NCBI GenBank assembly: GCA_905397405.1
Contig: CAJPVJ010000546.1
Span: forward strand, 1 to 23,388
Direction of reading: 5' to 3'
DNA length: 23,388 nucleotides
DNA from: Oppiella nova
Lineage: Eukaryota; Arthropoda; Arachnida; Sarcoptiformes; Oppiidae
Positions 1 through 8,781 of the stretch are shown piece by piece; position 1 is the first letter of the stretch; every line of letters begins with the position of its first letter. The position numbers and the translations under genes were made by a program. Below the pieces are notes generated by a model, which saw only the letters and a program-made list of their open reading frames with translations, ran no database searches and was not told where the DNA came from.

Positions 1-1
1 C

Positions 2-355
2 ATAGGGGATGTGATCGACGCGAATGTCAATGAAATGCGATTACTGTTGAAGAGATTCAGTGAACTGCCGGCGCAGGCATTGAAAGTCCAGTTGACGGCC
101 GTCCGTCCGTTTGGCAAAAGTGGTCAACACTGGTCTCAATGGGCCGTAAATTTGGTCAAAAGACTGGAGGAATACAGTTATAGTGGACCCATTGAATGCG
201 CTTTCATTGACTACCGGTGCGACAGATATAGGGTTTTCATCAGATTTTATGACAGAATCAGATCTATAGATACAACTGATTTGCTGTTTTTGCACCAAAT
301 TCTTGTCGAAAAGAAATTAGCAGTAATTTCAAGCAACGATAAACCGATTGATTAG
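2..355 (+). CDS. Tudor-domain protein, C-terminal fragment
   Basis: The reading frame is open from the window edge to TAA at 353-355, so only the last 117 or so residues are present. The visible part has the pattern of the second half of an extended Tudor domain of the TDRD5/TDRD7 type. It runs from LPAQALKVQLTAVRP, through WSQWAVNLVKRL and a strand ending RVFIRFYD, to LVEKKLAVIS, which matches the usual 'N..LVE.GLA' end. In animals these domains bind dimethyl-arginine on Piwi-class or spliceosomal proteins and act in germ granules. That role is family knowledge; it is not shown here. The GTG at 11 is internal, because the frame continues upstream of it. Exact subfamily is not resolved. Confidence 0.6.
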   Translation: MGDVIDANVNEMRLLLKRFSELPAQALKVQLTAVRPFGKSGQHWSQWAVNLVKRLEEYSYSGPIECAFIDYRCDRYRVFIRFYDRIRSIDTTDLLFLHQILVEKKLAVISSNDKPID

Positions 356-393
356 ACAAATGTTTTTATTACAGTAGTTAATGCTATTTTTTA

Positions 394-399
394 AATAAA
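394..399 (+). terminator. AATAAA polyadenylation signal of the Tudor gene
   Basis: AATAAA lies 39 bases after the stop codon of the Tudor-domain gene, in AT-rich DNA. Such hexamers are frequent by chance at this base composition, so only the position supports it. Confidence 0.4.
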
Positions 400-598
400 T
401 ATTTTATTTAAGTTTTATAAATCTAGTGTTGATTACCATTAACCATAAAATGTGTTCATATTTAACAATTTAGAAGTTGATCTTTCTGTATATAAACATT
501 ATCTGTTCGTTATAATTTTCATTTATAGTAACATTCATAATAAAGTTGTAATAAAATGGATTTATAAAAAGAAGCTGATATAAATTTATAAACTTTTA

Positions 599-616
599 TT
601 TATTACCGGTAATAAA
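599..616. repeat. 18-base perfect palindrome with ACCGGT core
   Basis: TTTATTACCGGTAATAAA reads identically on both strands. The inner ATTACCGGTAAT occurs again at 17855-17866, and TACCGGTA at 22312-22319. All three lie in non-coding AT-rich DNA. The core resembles the Grainyhead/CP2 type site (AACCGGTT), but no function is shown. Confidence 0.5.
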
Positions 617-1240
617 CCCTGCACACATTTATAAACCCCGAATGGAGACTAACTGTCAATTTAATTATAAGCCATGAATTACAATGTATTAGACATTCAT
701 TTAGAGATTAGAAAAGGTTTAGATGCTATCAAATCATTTGATGATAAAGTTATAAAATAAATTCAATTAAATATAGCAATGTTCAGTTAAACATAAAATA
801 TAAATATAATTCTCAAGGTTTATGAAAATTGTTATTTTAATTAGATGTCATTTATAGAGGTTTAAGGTTATCGTGACTCAACCTTAATTGTCATATCATT
901 TTATTTCATTAATCAGGTTAATTAATTCATTTTATTTGTTTGTTTTGATTTGGTTTAATTATTTATTTATTAAATATAGAAATACTATATTGTATTAACT
1001 ATGAAGTAACTTATGAGACCTATTTACGTTACACATATAATACTTATTCTACAACATAATGTTTTAAACTTTAAAACTAAATGATGATTTATTAATTTGA
1101 ATTGTCCTCCAATTTATAAATGGAGGTCTTTATCGCATTTCGTATTAATTGTAACACAAATGCATATAATTTTTAATTGTGTATTTTTAATTTTTTATAT
1201 AAAATATTTTATTTTTCAAATTAACTCTAACATATTTGAC

Positions 1241-1250
1241 TATAAAAAGG
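1241..1250 (+). promoter_or_regulatory. TATA-box-like element
   Basis: TATAAAAAGG stands 78 bases before the ATG at 1319. With the usual 25-30 base spacing, transcription would begin near 1270-1275 and leave a short leader. It is more G-ending than the surrounding AT-rich sequence, which makes it a better candidate than most. Confidence 0.45.
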
Positions 1251-1318
1251 CTTAACGTTTAGAGTGGTTTAATATTTTATATTGTAAATATAGTGGAAAT
1301 CATACAATTTCTTAAATA

Positions 1319-1988
1319 ATGTCACAATTATTAGTGAATTTATGTGTAATACTGATCTTATCAGTAGTTTTGGTGACTTTCGTGTCAGGCCTACTACAAC
1401 AGCCAGTCGGTGGCGACTCGACCATAAAGTTGCTGAAGTGGTCGGATTGCGGGGGCACTAACGCCAGTGTGCGGTGGGAGGACGTGCGCATACAGGAGCC
1501 CATGCGGCTCCGGAACCTAACCATCGGCGCCTCCTATACCATACTCAACGAAGTGAAAGCCGGCTCGACGTCCAAAGTGGAGGTGTGGCGACTCATGAAG
1601 ATGCTATTCATGCCCATCCAGGTTAAGATACCCTGCGCTAATAAGTTTGGTTCATGCGATTACGATATCTGTCGAGTTGCTGACTACGATAATTTCTGCA
1701 CGTTTTCAAAAACCTTTGGCAACGGCTCGTGTGGCTGTCCGATGAGCCCCAAAAAAGTGGTCGGTTATCATTTCAGAGTTAAGGTACAGGAGCGCAAGTT
1801 GACGTCATTTCAATCTTATTTTGCTGAGGTATTATGTGGGCAAGGTGTTCTGTTGTTTGTGATTTATTAATTGTTTGCAATTAATTAATTATCAGGGTGT
1901 ATATAAACTGAGGTGGACCTGGTACAATCCGCAGGGACTTAGGATAGCATGTCTTGAGGGCGAAGGACCTGTCTCTCCATTTGGTTAA
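1319..1988 (+). CDS. Secreted GM2-activator-like lipid-binding protein
   Basis: Two exons, 1319-1828 and 1896-1988, flank a 67-base intron (GAG|GTATTATG ... ATTATCAG|GGT, phase 0); 200 residues. Residues 1-24 form a signal peptide. The rest matches the GM2 activator branch of lipid-recognition proteins: WSDC at 41-44, KIPCANKFGSC at 103-113, a CGCP motif at 138-141, and a final strand with RIAC at 186-189. Eight cysteines (44, 106, 113, 118, 127, 138, 140, 189) allow the four disulfides of GM2A. Family members hold a lipid tail in a beta-cup, in lysosomes or outside the cell; mites have many extracellular paralogues. Reading through without splicing would stop at 1870 and lose the last conserved strand and cysteine, so the spliced form is preferred. 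A TATA-like box and AATAAA bracket it. Ligand unknown. Confidence 0.85.
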
Positions 1989-2146
1989 GTAGTGTTTTCA
2001 TATAAAATTAATTTTATAAATTGTATTTAATTCCTGTAAAATGTTAATAACTTTGTGTATAATTAACAATATCATAAGTGTTTAAAAATAATCATACATT
2101 TAGTTGTTTATTATTTATCATACAATATTTGTTATTCATTAAATTC

Positions 2147-2152
2147 AATAAA
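2147..2152 (+). terminator. AATAAA polyadenylation signal of the GM2A-like gene
   Basis: AATAAA lies 159 bases past the stop codon at 1988, followed by a T-rich stretch. Confidence 0.4.
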
Positions 2153-2230
2153 GAAATTGAATTCTTTACTTTTTAATTGTTATCTGTCTTAACATATCAA
2201 TAAGTTATGAACACATTGAAAATCGATGTA

Positions 2231-2542
2231 TCAGATATAAAGTACGGAATTAGTTAATATGTAAACAATAACTCTTGTAATTATAATCATATTTAGCATA
2301 GAGTTTAATGAGAGACAGGATGCTTTATTAATTATTAGATTGAGTGTTGCTGGAGTACCAGTATCAGTGCAATATTCGCCCAAAAAACGCTGACATGCTT
2401 TGACTACAGATCTGGAAGTGTCTTGTTTTTGACAATAGTCTTCACTCACATGAATGCCATACTTTGTGCAAATATCCCGCAATTTTTGCATATGTCGTTG
2501 ATTTAAATGAATCAAATCCTTATCTATATTACACTCTAGTTT
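2231..2542 (-). CDS. Unassigned open frame, possible exon
   Basis: The minus-strand frame is open from a stop at 2545-2543 to a stop at 2233-2231, about 103 residues. There is no ATG at its head; the first is internal (MQKLRDICTKYG). The first two thirds are mixed and cysteine-bearing (DICTKYGIH, EDYCQKQ, KACQRFLGEYC) and look more protein-like than chance AT-rich reading. The last third is hydrophobic and low in complexity. A possible acceptor (TATTAG) stands at its 5' end. No family is recognised. It may be a terminal exon, a gene relic, or nothing. Confidence 0.25.
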   Translation of the reverse strand, partial: KLECNIDKDLIHLNQRHMQKLRDICTKYGIHVSEDYCQKQDTSRSVVKACQRFLGEYCTDTGTPATLNLIINKASCLSLNSMLNMIIITRVIVYILTNSVLYI

Positions 2543-2671
2543 CTAATAAGTTATAAAAATAATCACAATTAACAGTCAAAAATACAATACTATAATAGGT
2601 TTTCAAACAATTAATATTTGTATACAATTTATAGTTATACAGTAATGAAATGTAATTTTATATAAAGATGA

Positions 2672-3685
2672 TTTTATCTGAAAGAATCCATACATGATAT
2701 CATTCAATTGATAAGAATATTGTCACAAACTTTCCATGAAATCACTTCAGAATTACTGAATGAAAAGCATCTCATTGTCACTAATGTTGTCGATCACACC
2801 ATACATTGTGTTTATGGCAAGAATGAGATCCTGAACCTCAACCGAATATCAGGTCATATTTATGTCTATGAGATCGACCCCTCATTTCCCAAACATTACT
2901 TCATTTCACTGTCAGAGACCGACAGATTTGGCACACCTTTGCTATTGAATGTCTATGACAGTAGTTATGCCAATATTGTCACTGCATTTGCTGAACAATT
3001 ATCCAAATGCTTGTTAAATACTGATTGTCAGATGTATGAGCAGTTGAAAGAAACAAAGTTCAGATACTATGATAGGAAGTTTGATAGCCTTTATTGGGCG
3101 TCTGATTTGCCATATTTTGTGAGCACTTTCATAGTCTACTCCCGTATGAGCAATGAGTTTAGAGATTATTATGAAGAGTACGAAGAGATTAATGTGAGAC
3201 CTCATAACTCCAGAGCATGCGATGACCGCATCATAAAACTCGATGACTGTCTCAACCAATACTTGTCATACGATATCTCAGATGAGAAATGCTCGGGATG
3301 TCAGACAAGTACCCGGCTAAACACTAATAGCGGGAACAAATTCTCAAACCAATCATACGCTATACAACACGCACCTAATGTACTGCTATTGCAATTGAAG
3401 TCAAGTCCCGGCAAACTGTATAACTGCGAGTTTCCCATTGAATTGGACCTTAAGAATTATGTAGTGAATGGACAGACATCAGGGGAAGACTATATGTATG
3501 ACTTGACAGGGGTGTCCAATTATAGCGGATCCTCTTATTTTGGACACTATACGGCTTGTGCTAAGAATTATCGCAACCAAAAGTGGTATCATTTCAACGA
3601 CTCTTACGTCGATGAGATATCGGATAAAAGACTGCAGTCATCCGAAGCTTATGTTTTGGTTTATGTTAAGCGCAATGTTAAGTAA
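2672..3685 (+). CDS. USP4/11/15-like deubiquitinase, C-terminal half only
   Basis: The frame is open from just after TGA at 2669-2671 to TAA at 3683-3685. It lines up with the second half of peptidase C19 enzymes of the USP4/11/15 group: the inserted ubiquitin-like segment (HIYVYEIDPSF, then FGTPLLLNVYD), a CSGC zinc-knuckle pair, a long linker, then the histidine box GVSNYSGSSYFGHYTAC and the acid motif KWYHFNDSYVDEI ending in AYVLVYVK. Catalytic His and Asp are therefore present. The amino-terminal half with the Cys box (GL.NLGNTCYMNS type) is not found anywhere upstream in the window. The first in-frame ATG is deep inside, at 3032. A weak acceptor (CTGAAAG at 2678-2684) could open the exon. 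Either earlier exons are missing from this assembly or this is a truncated copy. As it stands it could not cleave ubiquitin. Confidence 0.75.
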   Translation, partial: FYLKESIHDIIQLIRILSQTFHEITSELLNEKHLIVTNVVDHTIHCVYGKNEILNLNRISGHIYVYEIDPSFPKHYFISLSETDRFGTPLLLNVYDSSYANIVTAFAEQLSKCLLNTDCQMYEQLKETKFRYYDRKFDSLYWASDLPYFVSTFIVYSRMSNEFRDYYEEYEEINVRPHNSRACDDRIIKLDDCLNQYLSYDISDEKCSGCQTSTRLNTNSGNKFSNQSYAIQHAPNVLLLQLKSSPGKLYNCEFPIELDLKNYVVNGQTSGEDYMYDLTGVSNYSGSSYFGHYTACAKNYRNQKWYHFNDSYVDEISDKRLQSSEAYVLVYVKRNVK

Positions 3686-4350
3686 TTTAATAATTATTTT
3701 TTAATTAAAACATTTATAATTATTGCCGTTTTATAAACATTTATTACTATTTCTTAACTATTTCTTAATTATTGACATTTTTTATTATATTAATCAACAA
3801 AATATGTTTTAACTTTAATTCATATAATTATTTGAATTTGATATTGTATTGCATTTAACACAAAATTCTTGAAATTATTTTTTAAAATACTTAATTATTC
3901 TTTGAAATTATTTTTAATTTGTATTTCATTTAAACATAAAAAGTTCAATTGTTTTCTTAAGAATTGATTTTAGTTGTAAACAAATATTAATATCTTTTTC
4001 TCAAAATAAATATTGCTTTTGATTTTAATACAAATTCTGTTAACTATTGCAAACATTAAGTGAAAGAAAAATGAAAATTAATTGTGTTTCAAAACTAATT
4101 TTGTTATCAATTCTATATAACGATAAACAGATTTCAATTACTTTATAATTATAAGGAAATCACCAAATATTTGAAACATTTTTTAATTGCATTGTGATAT
4201 CGCAAACTAATTATAAATAAATATGAGATAAAAGTATACTATAAATTAATTAGAAGCTAATCTCATATTTATCAAGTACTAGGAATAAAATACTTTTTCT
4301 AAATTGTGTGTTGAAATAGTATTGTGTTTGTTTCACAATACAAACAATTG

Positions 4351-4533
4351 TTTCACATTTTGAACTCATTTTAATTATAGATAATCTAGTAAATGCGGAT
4401 ATATTTTTACTACAAATCCTGAATATATTTCAAAATCATATNTTTCACATTTTGAACTCATTTTAATTATAGATAATCTAGTAAATGCGGATATATTTTT
4501 ACTACAAATCCTGAATATATTTCAAAATCATAT
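4351..4533. repeat. 91-base exact direct repeat around a single N (assembly join)
   Basis: Bases 4351-4441 and 4443-4533 are identical and separated only by N at 4442. This is the signature of two contigs whose 91-base overlap was not merged. One copy plus the N is probably surplus. Confidence 0.9.
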
Positions 4534-4538
4534 AAATA
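4531..4538 (+). promoter_or_regulatory. TATA-box-like element of the chitin-binding gene
   Basis: TATAAATA lies 108 bases before the ATG at 4639. A start about 30 bases downstream falls in the TCACTCATC stretch near 4555-4565, an initiator-like context. Position and motif only. Confidence 0.35.
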
Positions 4539-4638
4539 TTGAATCAATCACTCAATCACTCATCAATTGTCTTCAAATAGTCATTGAATTGATTACTAAA
4601 CCAAATAATTACTTCAAACTAAACTAAACTTTTAGAAA

Positions 4639-5595
4639 ATGTTTAGAATTACAATTATTGCTGTTTTCTTGACTTTTGGTAAGTTTTTAGTGTAATCTGA
4701 ATAAAGGAATCGAAATTTCGTTTCAATTAAATTATTTTTTATTTACGATATATAGCCTACTGTTGGCCCATAGACGAGGAAATGGAGGGCACTACCCGAC
4801 CCCCGATACAGCCGGTGAGCTGTAAGGGTCACGACCCGGATAAGATGTTCAGAGACCCCCTGAATCCCCACATTTTCCACCAGTGCTCTCGTGGCAAATG
4901 GATCGCCGGCTTCTGGTGTCCGGGAAATCTAGTCTTCGACGAGAAGGAGCAGACCTGCGATAGAGATCCCGACGTCCCGGTAGTCAAGTGCCCAAAACCT
5001 GATGGTCTCTTTGAGATGCCGGGCAATCCTCACAAGTTTATCGACTGTCAGGGAGGCATAGGCTATGTCATCACCTGTCCTGAAGACCTAGTCTTTAGTG
5101 AACTCAACCAGACCTGTGTGTACAACGATCACGGACTCACTTGGCCTACCGATCCCACCATTGCTCCCACTAAACCCACAGCTAGTCCTACTGCTGGTCC
5201 TACTTCTGGCCNCGGGCAATCCTCACAAGTTTATCGACTGTCAGGGAGGCATAGGCTATGTCATCACCTGTCCTGAAGACCTAGTCTTTAGTGAACTCAA
5301 CCAGACCTGTGTGTACAACGATCACGGACTCACTTGGCCTACCGATCCCACCATTGCTCCCACTAAACCCACAGCTAGTCCTACTGCTGGTCCTACTTCT
5401 GGCCCGACATCTGGGCCAACGGCTAGACCTACCGCCGCATCAACAGCTGGTTCAACGGCTAGACCTACCGCCGGATCAACAGCTGGTTCAACGGCCAGAC
5501 CTACTGTCCGACCAACTACTGGCCCTACAGTGGCCCCTTCAGTAGCACCGACATCACACCCCTCCCCATCACCTCAACCCTCAACTCCCGAATAA
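4639..5595 (+). CDS. Secreted two-domain chitin-binding protein with Pro/Thr-rich tail
   Basis: Exon 1 (4639-4678) encodes a hydrophobic signal peptide, MFRITIIAVFLTF. A 77-base intron (4679-4755, GTAAGT...TATAG, phase 1) joins it in frame to exon 2 (4756-5595). Exon 2 carries two peritrophin-A (CBM14) modules, at about 4812-4962 and 4990-5115 in the first copy, with aromatic/Cys spacing such as HIFHQC..GFWCPGNLVF and HKFIDC..VITCPEDLVF. A mucin-like tail of P/T/S/A/G repeats follows (PTSGPTARPTA type) to the stop at 5595. Such proteins line the peritrophic matrix or cuticle; mite group-23 type allergens are short relatives. The N at 5212 splits a 192-base duplicated overlap and shifts the frame by one. 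Removing one copy with the N (193 bases) restores a single frame, so the apparent extra chitin-binding segment is an artefact. Confidence 0.85.
5020..5404. repeat. 192-base exact direct repeat around a single N (assembly join)
   Basis: Bases 5020-5211 and 5213-5404 are identical on either side of N at 5212. The unit contains most of the second chitin-binding module and the start of the Pro/Thr tail. It is an unmerged contig overlap, not a domain duplication. Confidence 0.9.
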
Positions 5596-6396
5596 TTGTA
5601 GAGAAATTCACTGTTATTTCCCTTTAGTGCCATAATTTCATTATTAGAGCAAAACATGATTTGTTTTTATGAAATGATTTTGAATTCAAAACTATTTATA
5701 TTCATAATTAGTTTAAATGAAATGCATTTTGTTTTGTTTAAAATCTAATTATAAATTGTATTTTTATAAATAAATAATTGAATTAAATTCAAAAATTAAT
5801 ATTAAGTTTATTTTATTACTTTAAGAGTTGGTTTTATACTGTATTTAAGTCAATTTATTAATTTTATTAACTCTAAAAATGATTATTTTGAAAAATTAAT
5901 ATATTGTGTGTTAATATTTCTCAGAAAAGTTTTTGTCCATTAAAATAGGTTTAAAGGGCATGTGATGGACATGTGATTTTCAATTCAATGCAACATTTAA
6001 CCAAAAACTTGTGACTTATTTTGTGCAATACTTTCAAATCAATAGAGGTTTGAATGAAACAGTATTATTGCAATCGACTCATCATTTGTATGAAAGTTTT
6101 CATTTTCAATACAAATCAATGGCTTAATGAAACGCAGATCTCTATCACACATTCCCACAGTTTGTGGCAAACATTTAAAAGGCTCCACAAAAGCAAATCT
6201 CTTTAAAAGCGTGAAATCAGAGCTTCAATTAATTCAAACATTTAAATCGTATTTAAGATAAAAGTTTTCAAAACATTTTCTCATATCCTGTAATGTTATT
6301 GAAAAAAAGTTTTTCTTTTAATTCACTTTTAACTTGAATATTATATTTGTTTTGTTTTAAAACTTGTATTTCTGAATACAGCGATAGATTTAAGTG
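5596..6396. other. AT-rich intergenic region
   Basis: 3' flank of the chitin-binding gene and 5' flank of the RING gene. No coding exon seen. The stretch 6060-6240 is less AT-rich and may hold leader or promoter sequence; a possible acceptor (AATACAG) at 6374-6380 precedes the ATG at 6397, so a non-coding first exon is possible. Confidence 0.55.
5769..5774 (+). terminator. AATAAA polyadenylation signal of the chitin-binding gene
   Basis: AATAAA lies 174 bases after the stop at 5595; others are nearby. Weak by itself because of base composition. Confidence 0.35.
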
Positions 6397-7141
6397 ATGT
6401 CTGACACGAACGCAAACATCACCCCAGAGGACCGGGAGGTCTACACCTCTTTATACGACTCGGATCTGTTTGTGGAGCAGATTGAGGACGAGTACAAGTG
6501 TGCCATTTGTCTCTCAATCCTCAAAGATCCACAACAACTGAATTGTGAGCATTTATTTTGCAAAGTATGTATCACTTCATACTTCAGGGCCACTCCGGTC
6601 ACCAACTTGTGTCCCATCGATCGCCTTCCGGCCACAGCAGCCGATGTCCGTCCGGCCCACCGATCGGTGCAAAACATTATTTGAGGCCAAGTGTCGCAAC
6701 TATAGGGACGGCTGCACTGTTCGCATGCCTTTGGATCAGCTGTCAAGACATGCGGTCATCTGTCGCTTTGGTCCGTGCGGTGGATCCACAGTCGGTGCCA
6801 CCACTTCCGGCGCCAACAGCGATGTCGTGGGAGTTCAGGTGTCGGCCCTCCCGATGACAATCTATGTGAAACTGGCCGACGGATCCAAGACTGCAGTTAT
6901 CAACGCCACTGTAGAGGACAATGTGCTGACTCTGAAGCGGAGGATTCAGGAAAAAGAGGGCATTAATACTCAGGCTATGGTTTTGATCCATGGATCCAAA
7001 CCATTAGAAGACCACAAATTGCTGGTGGAGTACAACATCCGCAACGGAGATGTGGTATTTAGTACCCGAAGATTTGAAGGCGGAATGATTGATACTATTT
7101 ATGATATCTTATTTCTTTTTATTTTTTATCTAAACTTTTGA
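6397..7141 (+). pseudogene. RING, TRAF-type zinc finger and ubiquitin-like protein with a one-base frameshift
   Basis: From ATG 6397 (the GTG just before is not needed) the first frame gives an N-terminal RING-HC finger: C35, C38, C50, H52, C55, C58, C72 and D75, the last in the CPID form seen in TRAF-like ligases. It stops at TGA 6682-6684. The next frame continues exactly where the first fails: EAKCRNYRDGC...RHAVIC is a TRAF-type zinc finger. A 77-residue ubiquitin-like domain follows at 6854-7084 (MTIYVKLADGSK, RIQEKEGI, KPLEDH, EYNI), ending RRFEGG. An 18-residue hydrophobic tail then runs to TGA 7139-7141. One surplus base in the T run at 6680-6682 explains the break. It may be a sequencing error in a working E3 ligase or a recent loss. 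Ubiquitin positions K6, K11, K27, K33 and K48 have lysine equivalents; K29 is Arg and K63 is Asn. Confidence 0.75.
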
Positions 7142-8781
7142 ATATTTCATATTTTTGGTCAATTTGTGTTTCAATATCTCATTTTAAACTTAATTTTTAA
7201 TCAATACTTAATATGATATGAATATTTCAATTGAATCTCATTTATTATAATTTATAATTTGTTTAATTAAAACTGAAAACTATTGTGTTTGTAATTAATA
7301 TTGTTTTTTAACAAAACCATTGTAATCAATATTTATAACGCTTTTTTAATCATAAGAAATTATAATTTGCATTCATTTGACTAAATGTTTGAATAAAACT
7401 TTTTATAATTACTTAATTCTTGTTTTATTTATTTCTTAAGTTTACTTTATTTATAGTTTAGCGTTCATATGATTTAGTATTTTGTGTTTGAATAAAAACT
7501 ATTATTAAAATTAATTTTGTTGGTAAATTTATTGCCAAAACTTTTTATCCGGTTGATTGAAGAAACTTATACTTTAATAACAATAAAAAGACATTAATTA
7601 TAGAATATTTTGTGTTTGAATAAAAACTATTATTAAAATTAATTTTGTTGGTAAATTTATTGCCAAAACTTTTTATCCGGTTGATTGAAGAAACTTATAC
7701 TTTAATAACAATAAAAAGACATTAATTATAGAAAAATTGATTTATAAAACACATGTATATTTAAATCAGTTCACTATAAACAGCGCACAATTGCTTACAA
7801 AGTTTGACAAAAAATCTTTTCATAATTTAAATGTATATTTTGTTCTCGTATTCAATGTATAATTATTAAATTGGATACTCATTAGTTATATAATAAAATG
7901 CATAAATAACAGTTAAAATTACATTGAAAACTAATAAATAATATCTTTTTTGAGACAATAATTGGTTTGGATTTGTTATTTAAGTGACAGAAGTATACGT
8001 CTTGTGAAGCGAATAATATTATTAATTCAAAAATTTAAGATATTTTTCCAAAAAATACTGCTATTTATGTCACAAATAGTAAGCATAAGTACTCTATAAT
8101 ATAGTATTAGTAAAGCAATTGTGAAAAATCAATGTCTAGTTTAGTGAAGAGATAATTGCAATGAAACGCTTGGCTTGAATGTCATATAATTGTCACTCGA
8201 TTTTGTAATAGTTTTTAATGTCAATACAAAAATGAGTGACATCAGAGTAAGTCATTTGCTATAATAGGGTATTAAAACTCCCAAATGAGAGTCAATTTGG
8301 ATACATAGAAATGTTTGGTTAAGTCAGAGAATATGTGTGTTTCATATTTACCTGTTTATCGCATTTTATTGTAATATAATGTCTAATAATTCAGGATAAA
8401 TGTCAGATCAGGTAAAAGGAGTTACGATAAGATATGTTGTTTAGTGAGAAAACATTTTTCCAATGATTAGTCAAACGCTTTTCGTAATGAATAGTTATTT
8501 TTGCGATTGAATTCTTTCGTATTTTACACGGCTTTCGATAAAACACTAATCATTTGGTGAATAGTTTTGTACAAAACTTTTATTTCATTATCGGTTGTGA
8601 AGTATGTGTCGATACGGATATTGTCTAAGGATTTCATACTTGATATTCAATTAATTTGATTTGTGTTGACTTTTAGTTTGTAATATTTTTTATTCATCGC
8701 ACAATTTTTATAATAAAATTAATATTAATTTAATAGTTATGTAAATTTCTTTTAAAACGTTTTTATAAAACAATTCATACA
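7142..8781. other. AT-rich intergenic region
   Basis: Long spacer between the RING gene and the CUB-like receptor gene. It contains the 128-base tandem duplication and several AATAAA hexamers, for example 7392-7397, which could end the RING transcript. The stretch 8130-8640 is less AT-rich and may carry promoter or non-coding exon sequence; no coding exon is supported. Confidence 0.6.
7478..7733 (+). repeat. Perfect 128-base tandem duplication
   Basis: Bases 7478-7605 are repeated without a mismatch at 7606-7733 and directly abut, with no N between. The unit begins TATTTTGTGTTTGAATAAAA and is non-coding. It is either a very recent tandem duplication or an assembly overlap joined without a gap, as at the three N sites. 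Confidence 0.9.

Larger units (their letters stand above)
356..1318. other. AT-rich intergenic region
   Basis: No credible coding exon on either strand. It holds the 3' end of the Tudor gene, an 18-base perfect palindrome centred on ACCGGT at 599-616, and the presumed core promoter of the next gene. Confidence 0.7.
3686..4638. other. AT-rich intergenic region with a contig join
   Basis: No coding signal. It holds a 13-base inverted repeat (4217-4229 with 4260-4272), the single-N join at 4442 and the promoter of the chitin-binding gene. Confidence 0.65.

Noticed and set aside
4217-4272. 13-base inverted repeat as a transposon end
   Set aside because: Only 13 bases with a 30-base spacer in AT-rich DNA; no element or coding capacity between the arms.
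5098-5595. An alternate-frame protein starting at 5098 and crossing the N
   Set aside because: It exists only because of the contig join; its first third is out of frame with the chitin-binding domain.
6441-6991. Several open frames overlapping the RING and ubiquitin-like coding region
   Set aside because: Antisense or alternate-frame shadows in GC-richer coding DNA.
8232-8246. Mini first exon: ATG AGT GAC ATC AGA followed by a perfect GTAAGT donor
   Set aside because: Five codons and a donor occur by chance in this much DNA; no acceptor linking it in frame to 8782 was found.
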